A DNA stretch of 13,022 nucleotides, from positions 1 through 13,022 of the forward strand of contig JBKQPR010000253.1 of assembly GCA_052144935.1 (NCBI GenBank), written 5' to 3'. A model generated the notes under the pieces. The model was not told where the DNA came from. It worked only from the letters and a program-made list of their open reading frames with translations, and searched no databases. The stretch comes from JOPF133 sp052144935 (GTDB taxonomy: Bacteria; Acidobacteriota; Terriglobia; Bryobacterales; Bryobacteraceae). The translations under genes were made by a program, and so were the position numbers. Below, in pieces: positions 1 through 6,396 of this stretch. Each line of letters opens with the position of its first letter. Position 1 is the first letter of the stretch.

Positions 1-25
1 CAGCCTGCGGTTTAGTTCAACGCGC

Positions 26-98
26 GGTTTACTCGATTCCGCGGCGAACAGGCCGTATCTGCTGACCGGCTTCCGCGCGCCGCGGAACCGAGCAAACC
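26..98. repeat. Long imperfect inverted repeat (palindromic element)
   Basis: Bases 26-46 pair with 78-98 as 21-base arms with only two A/C mismatches (31/93 and 36/88). Inside the loop a smaller stem forms between 50-55 and 67-72, with one G-T pair. No T-run follows the 3' arm, so it does not look like a simple intrinsic terminator. It could be a palindromic intergenic repeat, a structured 3' end of an upstream transcript, or a small non-autonomous mobile element. No coding frame across it looks convincing. Confidence 0.6.
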
Positions 99-190
99 TA
101 AAGCATTCACAAACTATCTCCCCAGCCTTTTCATACACTTACCTCCCAAACTCCCGAATTCCCTTGCACCCCGTGCTACCCTCGAATCGA

Positions 191-218
191 GAGCGGACCC
201 TCGGGGCCCGCTCTTTTT
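191..218 (+). terminator. Terminator-like hairpin directly before a start codon
   Basis: Arms 191-200 and 204-213 pair over ten positions with one A/C mismatch (197/207) and a three-base TCG loop. Five T residues follow at 214-218. This has the form of a Rho-independent terminator. The ATG of the next gene lies at 223, only four bases beyond the T-run, leaving no room for a normal ribosome binding site. It may end an upstream transcript, or act as an attenuator or translation-blocking structure for the downstream gene. Confidence 0.5.
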
Positions 219-222
219 ATTT

Positions 223-975
223 ATGGCGACTAAAAAACAAATCCAGGCCCACCGCCTGAACTCCCAGAAGTCCACCGGTCCCCGCTCCGTTGAGGGCAAG
301 GCCGCCTCTTCCCAAAATGCCCTGAAATCGGGCATCGACAGCGAATCCCAAATCATCCGCGGCGAAGACCCCGCGGCCCTCGACGCCCTCGCCAACGAGT
401 ACCTCCTCGACCACCAGCCCCAGTCCGCCTCCGAGCGCGCCCTCGTCGACATCCTGATCGATTCCGAGTGGACCCTCCGCCGCCTCCGCAAGACCGAAGC
501 CCAGCTTTGGGAATACGATCTCGCTAACATCAGCCAGGAGAACACCAAGTCCTACAACCGGGACAACCCCATCCCCGAAGACCAGATCCTCGGCCGCGCC
601 TTCGAACGCCGCCAGCAGACCTTCGCCCGCCTGGAGCGCCGCCGCGAGAGCCTCCAGCGCGTCTACCACCGCACCCTCCACGACCTCCGCGAGATCCAGG
701 ACTCCCGGGGTGTCCTCTGGGCCCAACCAGCCCAACCCGCCGCCGCCCCGCCCGAGCCGCCCGAGGCGCCTAAGCCGGCTGCGGAACCACCTGTGGCCCC
801 ACCCGCAACCCCTTCACCACAAAAGCCTAACCCCGAAACTGGCTTCGTTCCTGAAAATTCGCAAATCCCGCGCGCGCCCCTCCATCCCGCCGGCCCAGTC
901 GTTTCCCCCCACACCCCCGCGCGCGCCCCGCAACAGCCCCTCGCGGATGCCCGACCCCGCAAGGACGCCGCTTGA
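223..975 (+). CDS. Lineage-specific protein with conserved N-terminus and proline-rich tail, function unknown
   Basis: A 250-residue protein I cannot assign a function. Residues 6-36 (QIQAHRLNSQKSTGPRS..GKAASSQNALK) match a pattern I remember from many uncharacterised proteins of Acidobacteriota and Planctomycetes, usually several per genome. Residues about 50-160 are helical and charged, with a 'SERALVDILIDSEWTLRRLRKTE' type segment and an Arg/Glu-rich stretch at 120-160 that could form a coiled coil. From about residue 165 the chain is low-complexity and rich in Pro and Ala, probably disordered. There is no signal peptide or membrane segment. The conserved motif starts at residue 6, supporting ATG 223. 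The start has no Shine-Dalgarno and sits immediately after a terminator-like hairpin (191-218). A basic N-terminus would suit nucleic-acid binding, but that is a guess. Confidence 0.75.
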   Translation: MATKKQIQAHRLNSQKSTGPRSVEGKAASSQNALKSGIDSESQIIRGEDPAALDALANEYLLDHQPQSASERALVDILIDSEWTLRRLRKTEAQLWEYDLANISQENTKSYNRDNPIPEDQILGRAFERRQQTFARLERRRESLQRVYHRTLHDLREIQDSRGVLWAQPAQPAAAPPEPPEAPKPAAEPPVAPPATPSPQKPNPETGFVPENSQIPRAPLHPAGPVVSPHTPARAPQQPLADARPRKDAA

Positions 976-1064
976 CCACCGGTCCCGCCCGCCGTCGCCT
1001 GCCATCGGCGCAGTCCCGGGTTTTTCTACCGCCCGCGCCGCCCGCGTTTAGTAGAATCGAGGTT

Positions 1065-2750
1065 ATGCTTCGCACACCCCGCACACTGGTTCTGCTGCTC
1101 ATCGCGGCCATGGGAATGCCGCCCGGACGCGTTTGGGCGGCCCAGCCCGTGCGCGCGCGCCACGGCATGGTGGTCACCCGCGAACGCCACGCCACCGCCA
1201 TCGGCTTGCAAGTGCTGGCATCGGGCGGTAACGCGGTGGATGCCGCCGTGGCGGTCGGATTCGCCCTCGCCGTCACCCATTCCTCGGCCGGGAACATCGG
1301 CGGCGGCGGTTTCATGTTGCTGCGCCTGGCCGATGGCCGCACCACCTTCATCGATTTCCGCGAGCGCGCCCCCGAAGCGGCCTCGCGCAACATGTATCTG
1401 GACGCCGACGGCAAGGCCACCCAGGATAGCACCGTCGGCTACCGCGCTTCCGGCGTGCCGGGCACCGTTCGCGGCCTGGAGTTCGCATCGCAAAAGTACG
1501 GCCGCCGGCCCTGGGCGGATCTGGTCCGTCCGGCCGCCGAGTTGGCCTCCCAGGGATTCGCCCTCTCCTACGCCCAGGCGCAGGGCCTGCGCGGCGGTGG
1601 CCGCGGTCTGGCCCGCTTCCCCGAATCCAACCGCATCTTCCTGAGGGACGGCAAGTTCTACGAGCCCGGCGAGACCTTCGTGCAGCCCGACCTGGGCCGC
1701 ACCCTCGACCGCATCGCCCGCCTCGGCGCCAAGGACTTCTACGAGGGCGAGACCGCCCGCCTGCTGGCCGAGGATATGAAAGCGCACGGCGGCCTGATCA
1801 CCTTGGACGATCTGCGGAAATATACCGCCATCGAGCGCAAGCCCCTCACCGGCTCCTACCGCGGCTACACACTGGTCACCGCTCCCCCGCCCAGCTCCGG
1901 CGGCGTAGGCATCCTGCAGATGCTGGGGGTGCTCGATGGAACCGGCTTCGAGAAGGCCGGCGCCGGCAGCGCCACCGCGATCCACTATATGGCCGAGGCC
2001 ATGCGCCGCTATTTCGCCGACCGCTCCGAACATTTGGGCGACCCCGATTTTGTGAAGGTGCCGCTCACCTCCCTGCTCAGCCCCAAGTACATCGCCTCTC
2101 TGCGCGCTTCCATCGACCCCGAGCGAGCCACGCCCAGCAGCCAGGTCCACGCCGCCAAATTCACCGGCCACGAATCCGTCGAGACCACGCATTTTACGAT
2201 TGCCGACGGCGAGGGCAACGTCGCGACCGTAACCTATACTCTGAACGGCGGCTACGGCAGCAAGGTGACGGCCACCGGCCTGGGATTTCTGTTGAACAAC
2301 GAGATGGACGATTTCGCGCCCAAACCCGGCGAGGCCAATATGTACGGGCTGATCCAGGGCGAGGCCGATGCGATTGCGCCGCACAAGACGCCGCTTTCCG
2401 CGATGACGCCCACCATCGTGCTGAAGGACGGCAAGCCGTTTCTGGCACTGGGTTCGCCAGGCGGTCCCACTATCATCAATTCCGTTCTCGAGGTGATCGT
2501 CAACGTGCTGGATTTCAATATGAACGTGCAGGATGCCGTCAACTGGCCCCGCTTCCACCATCAGTGGATGCCCGACACCCTGTCCATGGAGCCGGGCTAT
2601 TCCCCGGATACCGTGGCGCTGCTCGAAAAGCGCGGCTACACCATCCGGCGCGTGAACGAGCAGGGATCGGTGGCGGCCATCCGGTTCGACAACGGCTGGC
2701 TGGAAGGAGCGCCCGATCCGCGCAACGAAGGCACGGCGGAAGGGCGCTGA
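1065..2750 (+). CDS. ggt: Gamma-glutamyltransferase (GGT), exported
   Basis: A 561-residue precursor of the N-terminal-nucleophile enzyme that cleaves gamma-glutamyl bonds (glutathione and related peptides) by hydrolysis or transfer. Residues 1-25 form a signal peptide (basic MLRTPR, hydrophobic LVLLLIAA, cleavage near VWA|AQ), implying a periplasmic enzyme. Autocleavage should occur before Thr374 in ESVETTHFTI, giving a large subunit of about 348 residues and a small one of about 188. The small subunit shows NNEMDDF, a lid loop (PKPGEANMYGL), PLSAMTPTIV and the oxyanion glycines in SPGGPTI (464-469). The canonical Ser-Ser of PLSSM is Ser-Ala here. The frame is open back to 972, but ATG 1065 is preferred because the signal peptide begins there and GAGG (1059-1062) precedes it closely. 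TAGAAT at 1052-1057 resembles a -10 box. The stop overlaps the next start by one base. Confidence 0.95.
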   Translation: MLRTPRTLVLLLIAAMGMPPGRVWAAQPVRARHGMVVTRERHATAIGLQVLASGGNAVDAAVAVGFALAVTHSSAGNIGGGGFMLLRLADGRTTFIDFRERAPEAASRNMYLDADGKATQDSTVGYRASGVPGTVRGLEFASQKYGRRPWADLVRPAAELASQGFALSYAQAQGLRGGGRGLARFPESNRIFLRDGKFYEPGETFVQPDLGRTLDRIARLGAKDFYEGETARLLAEDMKAHGGLITLDDLRKYTAIERKPLTGSYRGYTLVTAPPPSSGGVGILQMLGVLDGTGFEKAGAGSATAIHYMAEAMRRYFADRSEHLGDPDFVKVPLTSLLSPKYIASLRASIDPERATPSSQVHAAKFTGHESVETTHFTIADGEGNVATVTYTLNGGYGSKVTATGLGFLLNNEMDDFAPKPGEANMYGLIQGEADAIAPHKTPLSAMTPTIVLKDGKPFLALGSPGGPTIINSVLEVIVNVLDFNMNVQDAVNWPRFHHQWMPDTLSMEPGYSPDTVALLEKRGYTIRRVNEQGSVAAIRFDNGWLEGAPDPRNEGTAEGR

Positions 2751-3580
2751 TGAATCACGTACTCTCGACTCACCTGTTCGTCAATCACCGGCTCACCTCG
2801 GCGTTGCTGAGCAGGATTCAGCAGGCCGGCATTCCGGCCGTGGAGATCTTCTGCGCCCGCCAGCATCTGGACTATCGCGACAAAGCCCAGATTGCCGAGC
2901 TGGGCCACTGGTTCCGCGACTCGGAGCTGAAGGTCCATTCGCTGCACTCCCCCATGTACAGCGACGAGATCTGGGGCCGCTCGGGACCACATGCCGTGGT
3001 CGCTATCACCGAGCTTGTGAAGGGCCGGCGGCTGGAGATGGTCGACGAGATCAAGCGCGCCCTGGAGATCGCCGAAGTCATCCCGTTCCGCTACCTGGCG
3101 CAGCATATGGGTGTCGGCGGCGAAGAGTTTGACTTGCGGAAGTTCGATGCGGCCTTCGCGGCGCTCGAAGAGCTCTGCATCTTCGCTCGGCAGCGCGGCG
3201 TGGAGATCCTTCTGGAGAACATTCCCAACGAGCTTTCGAGCGCCGAGCGCCTCGTGATGTTCGAGAATCTCACCCACCTGAACATGCACTACGTGTTTGA
3301 CACGGGCCACGCCAACATGGCCGAAGGAGTGGAGACGGCCTACCGCCTGATGCGCGACCGGATCCGTTCCACGCATGTCCACGATAACGACGGCAAGCAC
3401 GACACCCACTTGTTTCCGCTGGTGGCCGAGGGCGGCTCGATCGATTGGAAGAAGACCATGGAGTTGCTGCGCAGCCGCGAAGGCCAGTACCCTCTGCTGT
3501 TGGAGCTGAAGGAACTGCCCGGCCTGCCCAACCCTCTGGAGAAGGTCAAGGAACTCTTCGACCGCCTGGAAGACCAATGA
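2750..3580 (+). CDS. Sugar phosphate isomerase/epimerase-like TIM-barrel protein
   Basis: A 276-residue protein of the xylose-isomerase-like / AP endonuclease 2 TIM-barrel superfamily. These are metal-dependent enzymes that isomerise or epimerise sugars and related compounds; the substrate cannot be read from sequence. Probable metal ligands fall in the expected order: Glu156 (VEILLEN), Asp184 and His187 (VFDTGHAN), His209-His211-Asp212 (THVHDND) and Glu252 (LLLELKE). The frame is open upstream to 2564, but that extension reads through the end of ggt. ATG 2750 begins the barrel, overlaps the ggt stop by one base (TGATG) and has GGAAGG at 2738-2743 as a well-placed ribosome binding site. Translational coupling to ggt is likely. 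No signal peptide, so cytoplasmic. A specific function such as endonuclease IV is unlikely, since the protein lacks that family's signature and most of its ligand set. Confidence 0.88.
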   Translation: MNHVLSTHLFVNHRLTSALLSRIQQAGIPAVEIFCARQHLDYRDKAQIAELGHWFRDSELKVHSLHSPMYSDEIWGRSGPHAVVAITELVKGRRLEMVDEIKRALEIAEVIPFRYLAQHMGVGGEEFDLRKFDAAFAALEELCIFARQRGVEILLENIPNELSSAERLVMFENLTHLNMHYVFDTGHANMAEGVETAYRLMRDRIRSTHVHDNDGKHDTHLFPLVAEGGSIDWKKTMELLRSREGQYPLLLELKELPGLPNPLEKVKELFDRLEDQ

Positions 3581-3587
3581 CATGCCA

Positions 3588-3640
3588 TGCCCCAGCCATG
3601 GTGGGGCAGGTTTCACCCTGCCAACGCCCGCTTGCGGGCG
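3588..3640. repeat. Palindromic intergenic repeat, cluster of short hairpins
   Basis: Directly after the isomerase stop lie three overlapping stems. TGCCCCA (3588-3594) pairs with TGGGGCA (3602-3608), GGCAGG (3605-3610) with CCTGCC (3617-3622), and CGCCCGC (3625-3631) with GCGGGCG (3634-3640). The first two share bases 3605-3608, so they are alternatives. The reverse complement of 3602-3626 shares both 9-10 base flanks with 12996-13022 and differs only in the loop. This marks it as one copy of a dispersed repeat family. It has no T-run. Confidence 0.65.
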
Positions 3641-3652
3641 CCCATTGGGCTC

Positions 3653-3748
3653 ACCGCAAGAACGGCCTCCCAGTCTGCCGCCGTGGCGGAGGCTCTCAGC
3701 CGGGGTGCCCTCTGGGCCCGTCGAGTCTCAACTCGACGCTCTTGCGGT
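3653..3748. repeat. Nested inverted repeats in the 3.6-4.1 kb spacer
   Basis: ACCGCAAGA (3653-3661) and its exact complement TCTTGCGGT (3740-3748) bracket the segment. Inside is a perfect eight-pair stem, CGTCGAGT (3719-3726) with ACTCGACG (3731-3738), with a CTCA loop. Bases 3704-3721 (GGTGCCCTCTGGGCCCGT) match 12981-12998 at 17 of 18 positions in the same orientation, so this part is shared with the repeat at the window's end. Confidence 0.6.
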
Positions 3749-3785
3749 CTGGGCAACCAGGTCTTCGACCGTGTTATTTTGCGCT
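3744..3785 (+). repeat. Direct repeat copy A
   Basis: This 42-base unit corresponds to 3871-3911. Both begin GCGGTC, differ in an 8-9 base centre, then share AGGTCTTCGACCGTGT followed by ATTTTG and GCT, with substitutions at only two positions across the last 27 bases (3759-3785 versus 3885-3911). The copies flank the compound hairpin at 3794-3875. Confidence 0.75.
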
Positions 3786-3793
3786 ATTCCGAA

Positions 3794-3875
3794 ACCGCTT
3801 GCTGACGCGCGCGGCTCTGCTCAGAGCCACGACCGTCAGGGAGTGGTCTTCGGCAAAGGTACAGAATCAAGCGGT
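3794..3875. repeat. Compound hairpin / cruciform
   Basis: Three stems nest around one centre. The outer stem is ACCGCTTG (3794-3801) with CAAGCGGT (3868-3875), the middle CTGACG (3802-3807) with CGTCAG (3834-3839), and the inner GGCTCTG (3813-3819) with CAGAGCC (3822-3828). The outer and middle 5' arms are contiguous, which makes chance unlikely. The 3' arm of the outer stem runs into direct-repeat copy B. This could be a structured non-coding RNA or a dispersed palindromic element; I cannot tell which. Confidence 0.55.
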
Positions 3876-3911
3876 CGGAGACCTAGGTCTTCGACCGTGT
3901 GATTTTGTGCT
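3871..3911 (+). repeat. Direct repeat copy B with near-perfect 26-base palindrome
   Basis: The second copy of the unit at 3744-3785. Bases 3872-3897 form a palindrome centred on CCTAGG in which every position pairs, counting one G-T pair (3878/3891). It is followed by T-rich sequence (TTTTG at 3903-3907, TTTTT at 3911-3915), so weak terminator function for the preceding unit is possible, but the T-run is too far from the stem to be typical. Confidence 0.7.
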
Positions 3912-3957
3912 TTTTGTCGCGCCGGAAGCACAATATCTCGCAGTCAGAGACCCAACG

Positions 3958-4025
3958 CCGGCACCAGTGCCGGGCCCGGGAGGCGCCGGCCGCGGAAGGC
4001 ACCCGGCCCGGTGGGCACTCCGCGG
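3958..4025. repeat. GC-rich hairpins before asnS
   Basis: CCGGCAC (3958-3964) pairs with GTGCCGG (3967-3973) across a two-base gap. CCGCGG occurs at 3990-3995 and 4020-4025 and can close a larger stem. The rest of the spacer to 4088 shows no gene, no clear promoter and no Shine-Dalgarno for asnS. The whole stretch 3581-4088 lacks a credible coding frame. Confidence 0.45.
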
Positions 4026-4088
4026 TTTCCTGGCGGCACACCATCGCCCGGCCGAAGACCCAGGCCCGCCGCCAACCTCGCCAACCTT

Positions 4089-5396
4089 ATGATTCCCCGA
4101 ATCACCATCGCCCAAGCCGCCGCGCACGTGGGCGAAACCGTCGAGATCGCCGGCTGGCTCTACAATATCCGCCGATCCGGCAAAATCGCCTTCCCTATCT
4201 TGCGCGATGGCTACGGTCTGCTGCAGTGCGTGGCCGTAAAGAGCGCGCTTCCCGAGGATCTCTTCGAAACCATCAGGAACCTCACCCAGGAATCCTCCAT
4301 CATCGTGACCGGCAAAATCCGCGCGGAGCAGCGTGCGCCCGGCGGATTTGAGATGGACCTGGAGAACCTCGAAGTGGTGCAGAGGGTCCCCGAAACCGAC
4401 CCCTACCCGATCACGCCCAAGGATCACGGCATCGAGTTTCTGCTGGAGCACCGGCACCTGGCCCTGCGCGGTCTCCGGGCCCACGCCATCCTGGGCATCC
4501 GCCACGAAGTGATCAAGGCGGTGCGCGACTACTTCGATTCGCACGGCTTCACCCTGGTGGATACCCCCATCTTCACGCCGGCCGCCTGCGAAGGCACCAC
4601 CACCCTGTTCGAAGTGGATTACTACGAGGGCAACAAGGCCTACCTGACCCAATCCGGCCAGCTCTACAACGAAGTGACCGCCATGGCCTTCGGCAAGGTC
4701 TACTGTTTCGGGCCGACCTTCCGGGCCGAGAAATCCAAGACCCGCCGCCACCTGCGCGAGTTCTGGATGGTGGAGCCCGAAATGGCCTACGCCACCCTGG
4801 AGGACGTCAAGCGGGTGGCCGAGGAAATGCTGGTCTTCATCGTCGGCCGCGTGCTCGAAAACCGCCGCGACGAACTCAAGCGCCTGGATCGGGATGTCAG
4901 CAAGCTGGAGGCGATTCAAGCGCCCTTCGACCGCATGACCTACGACGAGGCCATCGAGATCCTGCACCAAAAGGGCAGCCCGATTCGATGGGGCGACGAT
5001 TTCGGCGCCACCGACGAAACCCTGCTCACCCAAGACCGCCGGCGGCCCATCATGGTGGACCGCTTCCCGGCGTCCTTCAAGGCGTTCTATTTCCAGCCGG
5101 CCCCCGACCGCCCGGATGTGGTGCTGGGTGTGGACGTGCTGGCGCCCGAAGGTTACGGCGAAATCGTCGGCGGCGGCCAGCGCATTCACGATCTGGATCT
5201 GCTGCTGAAGCGCATCGAAGAGCACCACCTGCCCAAGGAATCCTTCCAGTGGTACATCGATCTGCGCAAATACGGCTCGGTGCCGCACGGCGGTTTCGGC
5301 ATGGGGATCGAGCGCTGCGTGGCCTGGATCTGCGGCATCGAGCACATCCGCGAGACCATCGCCTTCCCGCGCACCTTGTATCGCTGGGCGCCGTAA
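4089..5396 (+). CDS. asnS: Asparaginyl-tRNA synthetase
   Basis: A 435-residue class IIb aminoacyl-tRNA synthetase that charges tRNA-Asn with asparagine in the cytoplasm. An N-terminal OB-fold anticodon-binding domain (about 1-105, with VEIAGWLYNIR) precedes the catalytic core. Motif 2 is at 207-231 (FGPTFRAE followed by HLREFWMVEPE) and motif 3 at 401-409 (GGFGMGIER), followed by FPRT. The FWMVEPE signature separates it from aspartyl enzymes, which carry a different sequence there. It is slightly shorter than the usual 430-470 residues but intact. The frame is open from 4011 in repeat sequence; ATG 4089 matches the normal family N-terminus (IPRITIAQAA). No ribosome binding site is visible. 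It appears to be transcribed from within the repeat-rich spacer, because nothing is coupled upstream. Confidence 0.95.
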   Translation: MIPRITIAQAAAHVGETVEIAGWLYNIRRSGKIAFPILRDGYGLLQCVAVKSALPEDLFETIRNLTQESSIIVTGKIRAEQRAPGGFEMDLENLEVVQRVPETDPYPITPKDHGIEFLLEHRHLALRGLRAHAILGIRHEVIKAVRDYFDSHGFTLVDTPIFTPAACEGTTTLFEVDYYEGNKAYLTQSGQLYNEVTAMAFGKVYCFGPTFRAEKSKTRRHLREFWMVEPEMAYATLEDVKRVAEEMLVFIVGRVLENRRDELKRLDRDVSKLEAIQAPFDRMTYDEAIEILHQKGSPIRWGDDFGATDETLLTQDRRRPIMVDRFPASFKAFYFQPAPDRPDVVLGVDVLAPEGYGEIVGGGQRIHDLDLLLKRIEEHHLPKESFQWYIDLRKYGSVPHGGFGMGIERCVAWICGIEHIRETIAFPRTLYRWAP

Positions 5397-5422
5397 TGAT
5401 GCAGAGCCAAAAATCATTGTCT

Positions 5423-5446
5423 TCTCCGCGTCTCCGCGTCTCCGCG
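5423..5446. repeat. Three tandem TCTCCGCG units in the asnS-arginase spacer
   Basis: Three perfect eight-base units occur at 5423-5430, 5431-5438 and 5439-5446, followed by GTGAAG. Read forward this encodes 'SPRLRVSAVK', and the reverse reads 'RRRGDAEK'. I recall this sequence type from spurious short proteins in intergenic regions of many unrelated bacteria. It fills most of the 70-base spacer between asnS and the arginase gene. Confidence 0.6.
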
Positions 5447-5466
5447 GTGAAGCTGGGCCCCTAACC

Positions 5467-6396
5467 ATGCCCCCATCCCACATTGCCATCATCGGCGCGC
5501 CCCTCGATTTGGGCGCGGGCCGGCGCGGCGTGGACATGGGTCCCTCGGCGCTCCGTGTGGCCAACCTGAACGCGCGGCTGGCAGCCATCGGTTACGAAGT
5601 GGAGGACCTCGGCAACGTGCCCGTCCGGCAGGCGGAAGCTTCGCCCGAAGGCCATCCGCACGCCAAGTATCTGCCGCAGATCGCGGCCACCTGTCAGGCC
5701 ATCGCGACCCAGGTGGAGGGGAGCTTGGAGTACGGCAGTGTGCCGCTGGTCTTGGGCGGCGACCATTCCGTGGCGGTGGGCACCGTGACTGGCGTTTCGC
5801 GGCACCTCCGCAAGCGCGGCCGGAAGATCGGCCTGATCTGGCTGGACGCCCACGCCGACATGAACACGCCCGATACCAGTCCCAGCGGCAACGTCCACGG
5901 CATGCCCCTGGCGTGCATTGTGGGGCTGGGTCCGCCGGAGTTGAGCGAGATGGGCGGTTATAAGCCCAAGGTAGCGCCCGCCAATGTCGCCATCGTGGGG
6001 CTGCGCGACGTGGATTCGTTCGAGAAGCCCCACGTGCGCGAATCCGGCGTGCGCGCCTTCACCATGCGCGAGATCGACGAGCGCGGCTTGCGCGCCGTCA
6101 TGGAAGACGCCATCAAGCTGGCCACCGACGGCACCGCCGGCTTCCACCTTTCGCTCGACATGGATTTCGTGGACCCGCGCGACGCCCCCGGCGTCGGCAC
6201 GCCCGTGCGCGGCGGCGCTACTTATCGGGAAGCCCACCTGGCCATGGAAATGATCTGCGATGCGATGGTTGGCGATTCGAAAGCCATGCTCTCGATGGAG
6301 GTCGTGGAAGTCAACCCGGTGATCGACGAAGTCAACCGCACCGCCGACCTGGCTGTCGAGCTGATTCAATCCGCACTCGGAAAGCGCATCTTATGA
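5467..6396 (+). CDS. rocF: Arginase
   Basis: A 309-residue ureohydrolase that splits L-arginine into ornithine and urea with a binuclear manganese centre. Metal ligands are present: His100 (GGDHS), Asp127, His129 and Asp131 (DAHAD), Asp231 and Asp233 (SLDMDFVDP). The arginase-specific substrate positions NTP (133-135) and GNVHG (His144) are present, and Glu281 (VVEVNP) matches the guanidinium-binding glutamate. This favours arginase over agmatinase or formimidoylglutamase. Length is normal (about 300) and the protein is cytoplasmic. ATG 5467 fits the family N-terminus (HIAIIGAPLDLGAGRRGVD); no strong ribosome binding site precedes it. The gene ends by overlapping ddl through ATGA, so the two are probably translated together. 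Ornithine supply is the likely role, but the pathway served is not shown here. Confidence 0.95.
   Translation: MPPSHIAIIGAPLDLGAGRRGVDMGPSALRVANLNARLAAIGYEVEDLGNVPVRQAEASPEGHPHAKYLPQIAATCQAIATQVEGSLEYGSVPLVLGGDHSVAVGTVTGVSRHLRKRGRKIGLIWLDAHADMNTPDTSPSGNVHGMPLACIVGLGPPELSEMGGYKPKVAPANVAIVGLRDVDSFEKPHVRESGVRAFTMREIDERGLRAVMEDAIKLATDGTAGFHLSLDMDFVDPRDAPGVGTPVRGGATYREAHLAMEMICDAMVGDSKAMLSMEVVEVNPVIDEVNRTADLAVELIQSALGKRIL

Noticed and set aside
1026..2561. 511-codon open frame on the minus strand opposite ggt
   Set aside because: The + strand encodes a complete GGT with catalytic motifs. The antisense frame is a by-product of high GC third positions, and its translation is Gly/His/Val-rich with no recognisable motif.
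3581..4088. CRISPR array or tRNA gene in the repeat-rich spacer
   Set aside because: Repeats are not regularly spaced and differ from each other. No cloverleaf with a GTTCGA-type arm and acceptor stem could be fitted, and no cas genes are nearby.
3445..4092. 215-codon + strand frame running from the isomerase into the spacer
   Set aside because: It starts inside the isomerase gene in another frame and runs through palindromic repeats. The product is Pro/Arg-rich with no family signature.
3867..5588. 573-codon open frame on the minus strand opposite asnS
   Set aside because: It spans asnS, the repeat spacer and the start of arginase on the opposite strand. asnS motifs are unambiguous, and the antisense product matches nothing I recognise.
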